NCBI GenBank assembly: GCA_017999915.1
Contig: JAGNKX010000009.1
Location: forward strand, 124,001-188,000
Direction: 5' to 3'
Source: Spirochaetota bacterium
GTDB taxonomy: Bacteria > Spirochaetota > UBA4802 > UBA5550
Length of the DNA: 64,000 nt
The notes beneath the pieces were generated by a model that saw only the letters and a list, made by a program, of their open reading frames with translations, searched no databases and had not been told where the DNA came from. Below are positions 1 through 8,832 of this stretch, piece by piece. How positions within the stretch are numbered: position 1 is the stretch's first letter; each line of letters begins with the position of its first letter. The translations under genes and the position numbers were made by a program.

Positions 1-156
1 AATGCATGTTGCGGCGCAAGGAACGTCTCCGATCTCCTCCACGATATATTTTCCGGCTTCACCGCGGACTTGGAGGTAAATCGAAACCAGGACGGCCTGG
101 GAAAGGATCAGCAGGACGGCAGCTATGCCGAGTAGTATCTTAAACTTTTTCATCAT
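1..156 (-). CDS. Secreted or membrane-anchored protein, N-terminal fragment (runs off left edge)
   Basis: An open frame on the minus strand starts at ATG 156 (or ATG 153) and continues to base 1 without a stop, so only the first 52 residues are visible. They read MMKKFKILLGIAAVLLILSQ and onward: two lysines followed by about 20 hydrophobic residues, a typical signal peptide or membrane anchor. Two cysteines lie near residues 47-51. It is divergent from the PadR gene at 337. The family cannot be recognised from so short a piece. Confidence 0.55.
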   Translation of the reverse strand, partial: MMKKFKILLGIAAVLLILSQAVLVSIYLQVRGEAGKYIVEEIGDVPCAATCI

Positions 157-301
157 TCGCCATGATTCATATTTGAGGCTTTGTCATTTCCACTGTTAAC
201 CCTATCATCGGCACCGTAAAAAATTGCAAGATGAAAAAGCATCTCCGGCGCATGACAGAGCGGCGGCAAAAACATGCTTGACAGGAAATGCCAGATGCCT
301 G

Positions 302-325
302 ATATATCTTATAAGTAAGGTATAT
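302..325. promoter_or_regulatory. Inverted repeat, probable PadR autoregulatory operator
   Basis: ATATATCTTA, a TAAG spacer and TAAGGTATAT form two 10-base arms matching at 9 of 10 positions. The dyad ends 11 bases before the padR start codon, between two divergent genes. PadR-type repressors commonly bind AT-rich dyads in their own promoters. Assigning this site to this PadR is inference from position. Confidence 0.5.
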
Positions 326-336
326 CGGATATATAT

Positions 337-912
337 ATGTCGACAAAACACATGATACTGGGAGCGCTGATGAGCGGCCCCGCCCACGGATACAGCCTGA
401 GGTCTGAAGGCACGATAAAGGTGCTGGAGGAATTCGGCATCAACGACGGGCAGCTCTATCCCCTTCTCAAAAAGATGACCGGTGAGGGCCTCATAAAAAA
501 GGAAATCGAATACCGGGAATCGGGCCCCAACCGGCACAATTATCACATCACCCCGGCGGGACGGAAGGAATTCACCTCCTGGCTCACCGGCGCCGAGGGA
601 GAGGAGCGCGCCTTCCGGTACGAGATGATACGGAAGGACGAGTTCCTGAACAAGTGCATGTACTTCCGCTTCCTGGACGCCGCGGCTTCAGCGGATAAGC
701 TCAGGGGCCAGATCGCCGAGACCGAAGTGACCATCGGGGATTTCCAGAACGCCTACGACGACATGAAGAGCCGGAATTTCGAAGAGCTACACCTGATGAT
801 CGTCAGGTACTGCATCATGAGCCTGGAGACGCGGGTGCGCTGGCTCAGGGAGATGGAGGGATTCTTTGCGCCCTCCGGGAACAACAGGAAAAGAGTGAAA
901 GCAAAACAATGA
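337..912 (+). CDS. PadR-family transcriptional regulator
   Basis: 191 residues. The N-terminal winged helix covers about residues 1-85 and has the PadR hallmarks: MILGALMSGPAHGY at the start, then the DGQLYPLLKKMTGEGLI recognition-helix region and the wing ending in ITPAGRKEF. The remaining ~100 residues are helical and match the Vir/AphA-like C-terminal dimerisation domain. The start overlaps the edge of an AT-rich dyad at 302-325, and there is no strong Shine-Dalgarno sequence immediately before it. PadR proteins are ligand-responsive repressors. The molybdate-binding lipoprotein and molybdopterin enzyme just downstream on the same strand are candidate targets, but that is inference. Confidence 0.85.
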   Translation: MSTKHMILGALMSGPAHGYSLRSEGTIKVLEEFGINDGQLYPLLKKMTGEGLIKKEIEYRESGPNRHNYHITPAGRKEFTSWLTGAEGEERAFRYEMIRKDEFLNKCMYFRFLDAAASADKLRGQIAETEVTIGDFQNAYDDMKSRNFEELHLMIVRYCIMSLETRVRWLREMEGFFAPSGNNRKRVKAKQ

Positions 913-999
913 ACACGATCTTCGGCGAGGCATATTCCCTCGCAGACGGTGACACCTGCCCTGCAAGATATTATAAAAGACAGGATTGAATCTAAAACC

Positions 1000-1755
1000 A
1001 TGAATAAAGTAATAACGGCACTGGTCACGATAATCCTCATCACGGGATGCCAGAAGGAGTCGGCGAATAAAAAATTCGCCATTGCCGCCGCGTCCAGCAT
1101 GAAACACGCAACCGAGATGCTCGTGGAGGAATTCGTGAAGACCCATCCCGGACTGACCATCGATATCATACCGTCGGCAAGCGACACGCTGACGGCGCAG
1201 ATACTGAACGGCGCTCCCTATGATATATTCCTGGCCGCGGACATGGAGCGCCCCGGAAGGGTCTACGACAGGGGATTCGCCGTCAAGGCCCCGGTGATAT
1301 ACGCCCGGGGACGATTGATCCTTTTCAGCAAAAAAGGGATTCGCGGCACCAGCCGCGCCTTTCTTTCAGAAAACAGTGGGTCCCTCATCGCAATCGCCAA
1401 TCCCCGCACCGCTCCCTACGGAACGGCTGCGATCGAGACCCTGAAAAACATGGGCATCGGCACGCCTAAAAGGCTCATTACCACCGAAAACGTCATGCAG
1501 GCCGCGTCGCTGGCCCTCGGATCCGCGGACGCGGGGCTCATATCCATGTCCGCCCTTTACACGCCGGCAATGAAAAAATACCGGAATGGAAAATACTGGG
1601 TCGAGATCGATCCGGTCCTCCACTCCCCCATCGAGCACGGAATGGTGATCCTCAAAAATGGGCGCGGCAACAAGCCATGCGGGGAATTCCATAATTTCGT
1701 GTTATCGCCAAAAGGCAAATCAATCCTGAAGGAGAACGGCTTCGGCGTCGACTGA
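1000..1755 (+). CDS. modA: Molybdate/tungstate ABC transporter substrate-binding lipoprotein
   Basis: 251 residues. The start at 1000 is chosen because it gives a clean lipoprotein signal (MNKVITALVTIILITGC); the frame stays open further upstream without a signal. After the lipobox Cys the ModA fold begins with AAASSMKHATEMLVEEF, then the oxyanion-binding region SASDTLTAQILNGAPYDIFLAAD. It should bind molybdate or tungstate outside the cytoplasmic membrane. No permease or ATPase gene follows; the next gene is a molybdopterin oxidoreductase 91 bp downstream, which would use the metal. Whether it prefers Mo or W cannot be told from sequence. Confidence 0.85.
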   Translation: MNKVITALVTIILITGCQKESANKKFAIAAASSMKHATEMLVEEFVKTHPGLTIDIIPSASDTLTAQILNGAPYDIFLAADMERPGRVYDRGFAVKAPVIYARGRLILFSKKGIRGTSRAFLSENSGSLIAIANPRTAPYGTAAIETLKNMGIGTPKRLITTENVMQAASLALGSADAGLISMSALYTPAMKKYRNGKYWVEIDPVLHSPIEHGMVILKNGRGNKPCGEFHNFVLSPKGKSILKENGFGVD

Positions 1756-1846
1756 GCATGCAGGCAATGAACACGGCATCGCTGCGGGGAAGGGAGAAAA
1801 TCCCCGATTACTATACGCTGTTAAAAAACCATGACAGGAGAATAAT

Positions 1847-4093
1847 ATGAGCACCTGGCACAAAACCGGATGCATTCTCTGCGCGCAAAACTGCGGACTC
1901 GAGGTTGAGATCGAGAACAACCGCATAGTGAAAGTCAAGGGCGACAGGGACAATCCCCGGAGCAGGGGCTACGTCTGCCGCAAGGGGATGAAGATCGCCC
2001 ACCACCAGCACCATGAGGACAGGCTGAAGTTTCCCCTGAAGCGGACGGAGCGAGGCTTTGAGCGCATATCATGGGACCAGGCGATAGACGAAATCGCCGC
2101 GAAGCTGAAGGATATAACAGGAAAGAACGGCCCGCACTCCTATGCCTACATGGGGGGCGGCGGCCAGGGCTGCCACTTCGAGGCCGCCTCCGGCGTGACC
2201 CTGATGAAATCGATCGGTTCGAGGTATCACTACAACGCCCTCGGCCAGGAGCTAACCGGCCTCTTCTGGGCCTACGGCCGGGCCACGGGCAAGCAGTACA
2301 AGTTCGCCATACCGGACGAGCACAACTGCGACATGTTCGTCGGTATCGGCTGGAACGGCATGGTGAGCCACCAGCTGCCGCGGGCCCCGCTCTTCCTCCG
2401 GGAATTTTCTAAGAATCCGGACAAGCTCCTGGTGATAATCGATCCGCGAAAGACCGAAACTGCCGAGATCGCCGACATACACCTGGCCGTCAGGCCGGGG
2501 ACCGACGCCCTGCTCACCAAGGCAATGATCGCCATCGTGATCGATGAGGGATGGACCGACGAAGAATATATCCGGGACCACGTATCCGGCTATGAGGAGA
2601 TCAAAGGCTGGTTCGCCGGCTTTAACGCCCGGGCGGCCGTCGAATTCTGCGGCCTTGATTACGAACAGGTGAAAGAAGTCTGCAGGCAGCTGAGACTGAG
2701 GAAGGCCTGCTGCCACCCGGACCTGGGCGTATACATGAACCGCCACAGCACACTGACGCTCTATCTTGAAATAATCCTTTTCACCATAACCGGAAACCTG
2801 TGCGTTCCCGGTGGGAATGTCATCCCCGGAATGCTCATGCCCATCGTGGGCCACAGCGACGAGCGGGACGAGAAGACCTGGCGCACCCGTAAAACCGGGT
2901 ATCCCGCCCTGGCGGGGGTCTTCCCGCCGAACGTGATGCCGGAAGAGATACTGAGCGATGGACCGGACAGGCTCCGCGCTGTCCTGTGCACCCAGTGCAA
3001 TCCTCTCCGCTCCTTCGCGGACACGACCGCCTACGAGAAGGCCTTCTCGAAGCTGGAGCTCCTGGTGGTATTCGAAGTCGCCATGACGGAAACCGCGAAG
3101 CTCGCCCATTACGTGCTGCCGGCAAGGACCGGGTACGAGTCATGGGACTCCACGTTCTTTACCTGGACCTGGCCGGAGATCTACTTCCAGATGAGGCGGC
3201 CCGTGGTGGAGCCCGATGGTGAATGCCTTGAGCTCGGCGAGATCCACCTGCGCATAGCCGATAAAATGGGACTCATCCCGGAGATACCGGAAGCCCTTTA
3301 TGCCGCCGCGAAGGAGAACAGGCTCAAGTTCGGCATGGAGCTGATGAACTTCGCCAAGGCCAATCCGGCCGCCCTGAAAGCAATGCCCTTTATCGTGGCA
3401 AAAACCCTGGGAAAAGAGATGGGGTCCGGGAACCTTGCCAATCTCTGGGCAATGCTCATGGCCGCGCCGGGTAGCTTCAAGAAGTGCGCGGTCCGGGCCG
3501 GCTTCGCCAAGGGCCCCCTCATGGGAGAGGAGATATTCAAGGCCATCATGGACCATCCCGAAGGGCTCTGGATAGGCAAATCAGACCCGGAGGACAACTT
3601 CTCAGACCTGAGCACCGAGGACAAGAAGATCAATGTCCATGCTCCTGAAATGAAGGAGTGGCTCTCGGAGATCGAGACAGAGAGGGAGAGGCGGGAGCTG
3701 GAACTCGACGCGCAGTATCCCTTCATCCTCTCGTCGGGACGGCACATGCCCTATAACGCCAACACCATCATGCGCGATCCGGCATGGAACGAGGGGAAGC
3801 GGGCCTGCACTTGCATTATGAATCCCGCCGACGCGGATAAGCTCTCCCTCAAAGACGGCGACATGGTGAGAGTATCCACCGAGGCGGGGTCCGTCGAGGT
3901 CGAGCTCGAAGTGACGGACCAGACATGTAAAAGATACGTGATGATCCCCCACGGCTTCGGACTCGAGTACCAGGGGAAGGCCTGCGGCGCCAACGCCAAC
4001 CGGCTCTCCAGCGGCTCCCACAGGGACCGGTTCGCCGGAACACCGTTCCACCGGTATATTCCGTGCAGGGTGGAGAAGATTCAGGGAGGTTAA
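1847..4093 (+). CDS. Molybdopterin (bis-MGD) oxidoreductase catalytic subunit
   Basis: 748 residues, usual size for a single-subunit member of the DMSO-reductase superfamily. The N-terminus carries the 4Fe-4S motif C-x2-C-x3-C (GCILCAQNC, ~residues 9-16) with the fourth Cys in YVCRKG near 43. Molybdopterin-binding segments follow (VGIGWNGM, VIIDPRKTETAEIADIHLAVRPGTDALL). The C-terminal molybdopterin dinucleotide-binding domain begins near 620 (LSSGRHMPYNANTIMRDP) and ends with HGFG. No twin-arginine signal is visible, so it is probably cytoplasmic. I could not identify the metal-ligand residue with confidence. Formate dehydrogenase-like, nitrate-reductase-like and hydratase-type functions are all possible. 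The AGGAG 7 bases before ATG supports the start. Upstream modA fits its cofactor need. Confidence 0.85.
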   Translation: MSTWHKTGCILCAQNCGLEVEIENNRIVKVKGDRDNPRSRGYVCRKGMKIAHHQHHEDRLKFPLKRTERGFERISWDQAIDEIAAKLKDITGKNGPHSYAYMGGGGQGCHFEAASGVTLMKSIGSRYHYNALGQELTGLFWAYGRATGKQYKFAIPDEHNCDMFVGIGWNGMVSHQLPRAPLFLREFSKNPDKLLVIIDPRKTETAEIADIHLAVRPGTDALLTKAMIAIVIDEGWTDEEYIRDHVSGYEEIKGWFAGFNARAAVEFCGLDYEQVKEVCRQLRLRKACCHPDLGVYMNRHSTLTLYLEIILFTITGNLCVPGGNVIPGMLMPIVGHSDERDEKTWRTRKTGYPALAGVFPPNVMPEEILSDGPDRLRAVLCTQCNPLRSFADTTAYEKAFSKLELLVVFEVAMTETAKLAHYVLPARTGYESWDSTFFTWTWPEIYFQMRRPVVEPDGECLELGEIHLRIADKMGLIPEIPEALYAAAKENRLKFGMELMNFAKANPAALKAMPFIVAKTLGKEMGSGNLANLWAMLMAAPGSFKKCAVRAGFAKGPLMGEEIFKAIMDHPEGLWIGKSDPEDNFSDLSTEDKKINVHAPEMKEWLSEIETERERRELELDAQYPFILSSGRHMPYNANTIMRDPAWNEGKRACTCIMNPADADKLSLKDGDMVRVSTEAGSVEVELEVTDQTCKRYVMIPHGFGLEYQGKACGANANRLSSGSHRDRFAGTPFHRYIPCRVEKIQGG

Positions 4094-4142
4094 TATTAAT
4101 AACAGTTGCAATTTATCCAGCCGCTTCTATTTGTTAATACTC

Positions 4143-4240
4143 TTGACAAATTCCGATAAAGCATATCAGTAAACAATAGACTTGGTGTATAACTGTTAAA
4201 AATTAATTCAGCCAATCATCAGTATTGCAGCAAGTCTATT
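4143..4240. promoter_or_regulatory. Putative promoter element and long-spaced inverted repeat upstream of tetR
   Basis: A consensus -35 hexamer TTGACA is at 4143-4148; no equally good -10 was found. AATAGACTTG (4175-4184) is exactly mirrored by CAAGTCTATT (4231-4240) across a 46-base spacer, close to the start at 4265. It could be two half-operators for the TetR protein or an mRNA stem. Confidence 0.35.
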
Positions 4241-4264
4241 ATTTATCAACAGCAACACTGGATA

Positions 4265-4885
4265 ATGAAAAAGAAAATATCAGCCGGTACTGCCAGCCCC
4301 TTCGCCTCCATGAAAATCCAGGAAAGGAAAGTGCGCCAGGAGCATATCATTCAGGCGGCTGAGCGCGTCTTTGCGAACAAGCCTTTCAACCAGGTGAGTA
4401 TCAGGGACATCGCCCGTGAGGCCGGCATTTCCCACGCCGCGATATACCGATATTTTCCCGACCAGCAGACACTCTTCGTCGAGGCCTTTATCAGGGGCGG
4501 AGAGAAGATAATCAGCTTCTTCGGCGACCTCATAGACAATAACGAAAAGGTCAGCATTGAGGCAATAACCGACCAGTTCATCACCTATCTCATCGAAGAC
4601 GACCAGTATTTCAGAATGATGACACACTTCATGCTCGACGGGTCCCTTAACGCGAAATTATTAAAGAGGCTCAACACGACCGAGAGATTGCTATTGGACC
4701 AGCTGGAAAAACTTTTCGCCAAGCTCAACGTCAAGGGCGACAAGAGGATGCTCTCTCACGCCTTCTTCGCATCAATGAACGGCGTTCTCATTACCTTCAG
4801 GAATTATCCGGGGAGAAGCAAGAAAGACGTGGCGCTCCATATGAGAAAAATAGGGAAAATAATAGCGTCAAAATTTAAAGATTGA
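4265..4885 (+). CDS. TetR/AcrR-family transcriptional regulator
   Basis: 206 residues. A basic N-terminal tail leads into the TetR helix-turn-helix at about residues 25-75: RQEHIIQAAERVFANKPFNQ, then VSIRDIAREAGISHAAIYRYF and DQQTLFVEAF. The rest is helical ligand-binding domain without a family-specific motif. The gene is convergent with the acyl-CoA dehydrogenase at 5000-6580, whose promoter holds two ACCATTGGT sites. Regulators next to acyl-CoA dehydrogenases often sense acyl-CoA, so control of that gene is a reasonable inference, not shown. Confidence 0.85.
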   Translation: MKKKISAGTASPFASMKIQERKVRQEHIIQAAERVFANKPFNQVSIRDIAREAGISHAAIYRYFPDQQTLFVEAFIRGGEKIISFFGDLIDNNEKVSIEAITDQFITYLIEDDQYFRMMTHFMLDGSLNAKLLKRLNTTERLLLDQLEKLFAKLNVKGDKRMLSHAFFASMNGVLITFRNYPGRSKKDVALHMRKIGKIIASKFKD

Positions 4886-4901
4886 TCCCAGCGCGCGCAA
4901 C

Positions 4902-4928
4902 CCCCGTAGCTTACTGCGGGGTATTTTA
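4902..4928 (+). terminator. Rho-independent terminator after tetR
   Basis: CCCCGTAG, loop CTTA and CTGCGGGG form an 8-bp stem with one G-U pair, followed by TATTTT. It begins 16 bases after the tetR stop codon. Confidence 0.7.
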
Positions 4929-4935
4929 ACCAGTC

Positions 4936-4972
4936 GTTCGCTCCCCGCTGTTCACGACCGCGGGGAGTGAAC
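4936..4972. terminator. Hairpin between convergent genes
   Basis: GTTCGCTCCCCGC and GCGGGGAGTGAAC pair at 12 of 13 positions around an 11-base loop, 27 bp beyond the stop codon of the acyl-CoA dehydrogenase. There is no clear T-run on either side, so termination activity is uncertain. Confidence 0.5.
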
Positions 4973-4999
4973 CAGAATCATTGACTTATACACAACTCA

Positions 5000-6580
5000 T
5001 CAATTCTTCCCTTCAACTTCAGCCAGCGCCATGTCCTGGTAGGCGTGGAACAAGCGATGGCAAAAATTGTCCCAGCTTCGGCAGACCTCCAGCGTCTTCT
5101 CGTCCGGCTGGAAAAGATTGGGATGCGACAGGAGCGATACGGCTTCAGCCGCGAATTTTTTAACGGTGGCGGCGTCCGAATCGGATAACAGGTCGGAAAT
5201 GAATTCAGCCGGCCCGTACCAGCCTGCGGCTTTTTTAAGGTCGTTGAATATCTGGGTCAGGAGCACATTCCGTGGTCCCTCCCAGAGCTCGTTGATGGCC
5301 GAATCCCTGTAAAGCCGCGGCAGGGAGGAAAAATCCTCCATCACGCCGTGGCCCCCGAAGATCGACATGGCCGTTCTGATGACGTCGGTCGAATCCCAGG
5401 CGGCGGCTATTTTTTGAAGCATGATAAGCTCGCGGACCTTGAATTTTCTTTTCTTTTGTTCCATGGAATCGCCCGCATCATTATCAAGGCCCAGGAATTC
5501 ATTATAGAGCTTGAACGCGCCGGCCGAGGTCCTTTTTGTAGCGTTCTCAATATCCCGTAGCTGGACCCTGACGAGGGGGAAATTACCCACAGCCATGCCG
5601 AAAGCCTCCCTGAATTCACTGTACTTCTTCGCTTCCCTTGACGCCCGTGACATGAACGCCGCGGCGCTGAGACCGACGGTAAGCCTGGAATAGGTCAGCA
5701 CGATGCCGACCACATTGGCGACCCCCCTGTCCAGGGGCCCGACGGGATAGGCGACAGCCCCGTTGAAGGTCAGCTCCCCCGTTGTCAGTTCGCTGGTGCC
5801 AATTTTCCATTTTATCCTGTCGATCGTGTAGCCGTTGCGGATCTCTTTTTCTTTATTGCCCGGAAGCCACGAAGGCATGACGAAAAGCGCCACCTTTTCA
5901 GAGCCGGAAGGCTTGGCCGTTACCACGACATAGTCAGCGTGGGTCGCGGAACAGAAGAACTTGGCGCCGTAGAGTCGCCAGGTATCGCCCTCCTTGACCG
6001 CCTCGAGCACATTGGCCGGGACATCGGAGCCGCCGTGTATTTCGGAAAGGTACTGGGCGCCGATGGCCAAATCGCCGTCAATGCCCTCTTTGCAGTGCCG
6101 GAGAATCTGATTTGTCTCAGGCGTATCCGCGTATTTCTCAAGGAGCTTCACCAGCCCTTCCGTGCAGGTAACCGGACAGGCGATGCAGGCCTCCCCGTTC
6201 TGATAGATGATCATCATTCGAATGAGCTTCACCCAGGGGGAAAACTCGTCGGAAAACAGTTTCTCCCCGAACACTTCCTTTTCCATGATCTCTGTTTCAC
6301 GGGGACGTACGATCCTGTCGATCCTGTTGTGATGACCGTCGTAATGCGTCATGAACGGCCTTTTTTCAGGAACGGCGATCGACACGGCCATGTCACGCCA
6401 CCGGAATGACGCTTTTTTCGAAGTCTTTCTCGCTTCACGGTCCGCCTCCTCCCAGGCGGCGCCGGAATAGTGCCTGAGGACTTTCTGCAAGAATAGATCG
6501 TCGGCGTAATAATCGACGCCGTTTCTCCATTCCAGGAATGTATTAAAGTCGTATGGATTGTTTCTGTTTGGGAATGACAT
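5000..6580 (-). CDS. Acyl-CoA dehydrogenase, AidB-like
   Basis: 526 residues, longer than the usual ~380 and typical of the AidB-like branch. The start at 6580 is chosen over an upstream ATG because AAGGAG lies seven bases before it. The FAD/substrate core is visible: LSEIHGGSDVPANVLEAV (the loop that contacts flavin), FFCSATHADYVVVTA, then the helical C-terminal domain (MSIFGGHGVMEDFSSLPRLYRDSAINELWEGPRNVLL), where GHG and ELWEG are family signatures. It should dehydrogenate an acyl-CoA or act as an AidB-like flavoprotein, cytoplasmic. No etfAB is nearby. Its promoter overlaps a two-site operator (6599-6641). Confidence 0.88.
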   Translation of the reverse strand: MSFPNRNNPYDFNTFLEWRNGVDYYADDLFLQKVLRHYSGAAWEEADREARKTSKKASFRWRDMAVSIAVPEKRPFMTHYDGHHNRIDRIVRPRETEIMEKEVFGEKLFSDEFSPWVKLIRMMIIYQNGEACIACPVTCTEGLVKLLEKYADTPETNQILRHCKEGIDGDLAIGAQYLSEIHGGSDVPANVLEAVKEGDTWRLYGAKFFCSATHADYVVVTAKPSGSEKVALFVMPSWLPGNKEKEIRNGYTIDRIKWKIGTSELTTGELTFNGAVAYPVGPLDRGVANVVGIVLTYSRLTVGLSAAAFMSRASREAKKYSEFREAFGMAVGNFPLVRVQLRDIENATKRTSAGAFKLYNEFLGLDNDAGDSMEQKKRKFKVRELIMLQKIAAAWDSTDVIRTAMSIFGGHGVMEDFSSLPRLYRDSAINELWEGPRNVLLTQIFNDLKKAAGWYGPAEFISDLLSDSDAATVKKFAAEAVSLLSHPNLFQPDEKTLEVCRSWDNFCHRLFHAYQDMALAEVEGKN

Positions 6581-6598
6581 TTTATTCTCCTTGATGAT

Positions 6599-6641
6599 AA
6601 CCATTGGTCACTATTGTTACCATTGGTTATTTTTTTGTCAA
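6599..6641 (-). promoter_or_regulatory. Sigma-70-like promoter with overlapping two-site operator for the acyl-CoA dehydrogenase
   Basis: Read on the minus strand, TTGACA (6641-6636) is followed after 17 bases by AACAAT (6618-6613). AACCATTGGT (6599-6608) and ACCATTGGTT (6619-6628) are 9/10 inverted and also direct repeats. One lies in the -35/-10 spacer and one just after the -10. A bound repressor would block the polymerase. The TetR at 4265 is the nearest candidate. Confidence 0.6.
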
Positions 6642-6894
6642 ACTAAAATTTTGCCATTTAATATTGTAATATCCTTGGATTTTCAAATACCCCGCAGCAA
6701 GCTGTCATGTATTGTGCCGCTTAATGTTTTGCGCGCAATCCGCCCGATAATACTTTTTACATTGACAGAATAACCTTCATTAATAATCTCTATAACGGTT
6801 TATTCAGCATTTATCGCCATCAAGATCTTCCATGAAACGAGGAGCGTGTCATGAAAATAAATTGTATCGTGGTGTTTGGCGAGGTCCAGTGCGA

Positions 6895-8694
6895 ATGACG
6901 GAAAACAGCTTCGATAAAAAGGCGGTGAAACGCTTTTACATACTCTTCAACCTGTTCACGGAAGGCATCAGCTTTTTCGTGGTGGTCCCTGTTGTGCTCT
7001 TCTACGTGTGGTCCAACATCCAGCTTACACCGGAGCAGCTTGCTCTCTTCAACAGGGTATGGCCCCCCTTTTTCGTCTTCGGCATCGTCTTCGTGCTGGT
7101 GAACAACCTCATTGTCCTGGCGCCGGTCCTCAGGTATTTCAAGAAAGCCTCCCGGGGACTGGATGTCCCGGAGGAGGAATACGATCGGGCGCGCAAGCGC
7201 TTCTTCAGGCTCCCGATGATTCACGCCGTCGGCGCCCTGTTCCGGTGGCTGCTGCTCCTGTCGCTCCCGGTCCTCGTGTTCAACATCCTTGCCGACCTCA
7301 CGGTTCCCCAGGCGGTCAACATGTGGCTGGGGCCGCCCCTCTGCTCGATGCTCGGCGTCATGTCCTACTTCACGATAACGGAGCTGTACGTTCAGAGCGT
7401 CATCAACAGGGGCGTCTTCGCCGGGAAAAGCGGCGCCGATCACTCGTCCCGCCTGAGCCTGGTGCGGCGGCTCACGGTGCTCTCCGTATCGGCCGTGCTT
7501 CTGCCGGTGTTCCTGCTCTTTCTCTTCATTTACATCACGATGGAAACCAACAATATCGGCACCACCCTCCTCTACGTGCGGGTCGGCATCATCATAGGCA
7601 TCTCGATCCTGTTCGGGCTCTTCACGCCGATCCTCCTCAACCTGGCCATCAGGGATCGGATGAACACCGTGACGGATTTCCTGAAGCGCATCGGCGGCGG
7701 CAACCTCGACGCCGCGCCGCGGGAGCTCGTGTCCCATGACGAGTTCAGCGATGTCATCGCCGAGGTGGACGACATGAGGAAGAGGCTCGGCACGGCCCGG
7801 GACCTCCTCATCGACATGAACGTCAACCTGGAAAAGAAAGTGGCGGAGCGGACCGAGGAGCTGGAAGCGGCCATGAGCGAGCTGGAGGCCATGAACGACA
7901 ACCTGATGCGGGTCAACAGGGAGCTCGAGGACACGGAGCGTATCCGAAAAAAAGACATGGCCCTGGCGGCGAGCATTCAGAGCGATTTCCTGCCGAAGGA
8001 GCCTCCCTCCTGCAGGTCCTATGACATCGCCTTCGCCTATAATCCCTGGAGCGAGGTATCGGGCGACTTCTTCGATTTTTACGGGAGTGACGGCGAGCTG
8101 AAGGGTGCCGGCATTTTCGACGTGTCCGGCCACGGCCTCTCCTCCGGACTCCTGACCCTCCTCTCGAAATCGATCATTTCACGGCATTTTTATTTCCAGA
8201 AAGACCGGCCCCTGAGCGTCATCATTGAAAGCATCAACAACGAGATGATCGGGGAATTCGGCCAGATCGACAACTTCATCACGGGAATCCTGCTGAGGTT
8301 CATGGATGACCGCGTGGAGTACGTCAACTGCGCCCATCCGGACATTGTCTTCAGGTCCGGGGTCTCCGGCAGGGTGGGGATGATCATGGCCAAATCGGGC
8401 GTCGAAAACAAGTCCTCCTTCATCGGCGTGGCCGGCGTCAGCCAGACGTTCCCCTCCCTTTCCCTGAAGCTCGGCCCCGGCGACTGCCTCCTCCTCTATA
8501 CCGATTGCATGATCGAAACCGCCGGCGTCAGCGGCGAAACCTTCGGCGAATCGGGGATCATGGAGGCGCTGCGAACGGCCCCGAAAGGCTCGGCCCGGGA
8601 TATCCTGGACCACATCCTGAGGGCATTCGGCGACCACCGCGGCGGCGCTCCCCTCAAGGATGACCTGACCGTTATCATCATACAACGAAAATAG
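6895..8694 (+). CDS. Membrane-bound RsbU/SpoIIE-type PP2C phosphatase with HAMP
   Basis: 599 residues with the start at 6895 (GAGG ten bases upstream). About six transmembrane segments fill residues 15-245 (FTEGISFFVVVPVVLFYVWS is the first). A HAMP-like linker follows (TVTDFLKRIGGGNLDAAPREL), then a coiled coil of ~60 residues and the PP2C/SpoIIE domain from ~355 (LAASIQSDFLPKEPP, VSGDFFDFYG, FDVSGHGLSSGLL, LLLYTD, DDLTVIIIQRK). Metal-binding Asp residues of GDFFD, FDVSGHG and the terminal DD are present. Such enzymes dephosphorylate anti-sigma-factor antagonists. The sensor half is shared with the chemoreceptor that follows at 8833. Confidence 0.88.
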   Translation: MTENSFDKKAVKRFYILFNLFTEGISFFVVVPVVLFYVWSNIQLTPEQLALFNRVWPPFFVFGIVFVLVNNLIVLAPVLRYFKKASRGLDVPEEEYDRARKRFFRLPMIHAVGALFRWLLLLSLPVLVFNILADLTVPQAVNMWLGPPLCSMLGVMSYFTITELYVQSVINRGVFAGKSGADHSSRLSLVRRLTVLSVSAVLLPVFLLFLFIYITMETNNIGTTLLYVRVGIIIGISILFGLFTPILLNLAIRDRMNTVTDFLKRIGGGNLDAAPRELVSHDEFSDVIAEVDDMRKRLGTARDLLIDMNVNLEKKVAERTEELEAAMSELEAMNDNLMRVNRELEDTERIRKKDMALAASIQSDFLPKEPPSCRSYDIAFAYNPWSEVSGDFFDFYGSDGELKGAGIFDVSGHGLSSGLLTLLSKSIISRHFYFQKDRPLSVIIESINNEMIGEFGQIDNFITGILLRFMDDRVEYVNCAHPDIVFRSGVSGRVGMIMAKSGVENKSSFIGVAGVSQTFPSLSLKLGPGDCLLLYTDCMIETAGVSGETFGESGIMEALRTAPKGSARDILDHILRAFGDHRGGAPLKDDLTVIIIQRK

Positions 8695-8832
8695 GGAGAG
8701 GGCGCCAGGTTTAAATAATCCTGTGAAAAAAATAATTAATGATTGAAATATATTATTTGCATAATGCAATTAGTCAACATAGGGCAGAAGTGCGGGGGGG
8801 TCGTCATATCAGCTCGCAGGAGGAGATATACA

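Noticed and set aside
6820-8133. A 437-codon minus-strand frame over the PP2C gene
   Set aside because: Antisense shadow; low-complexity H/E/D/R-rich translation, and the plus strand encodes a complete PP2C protein.
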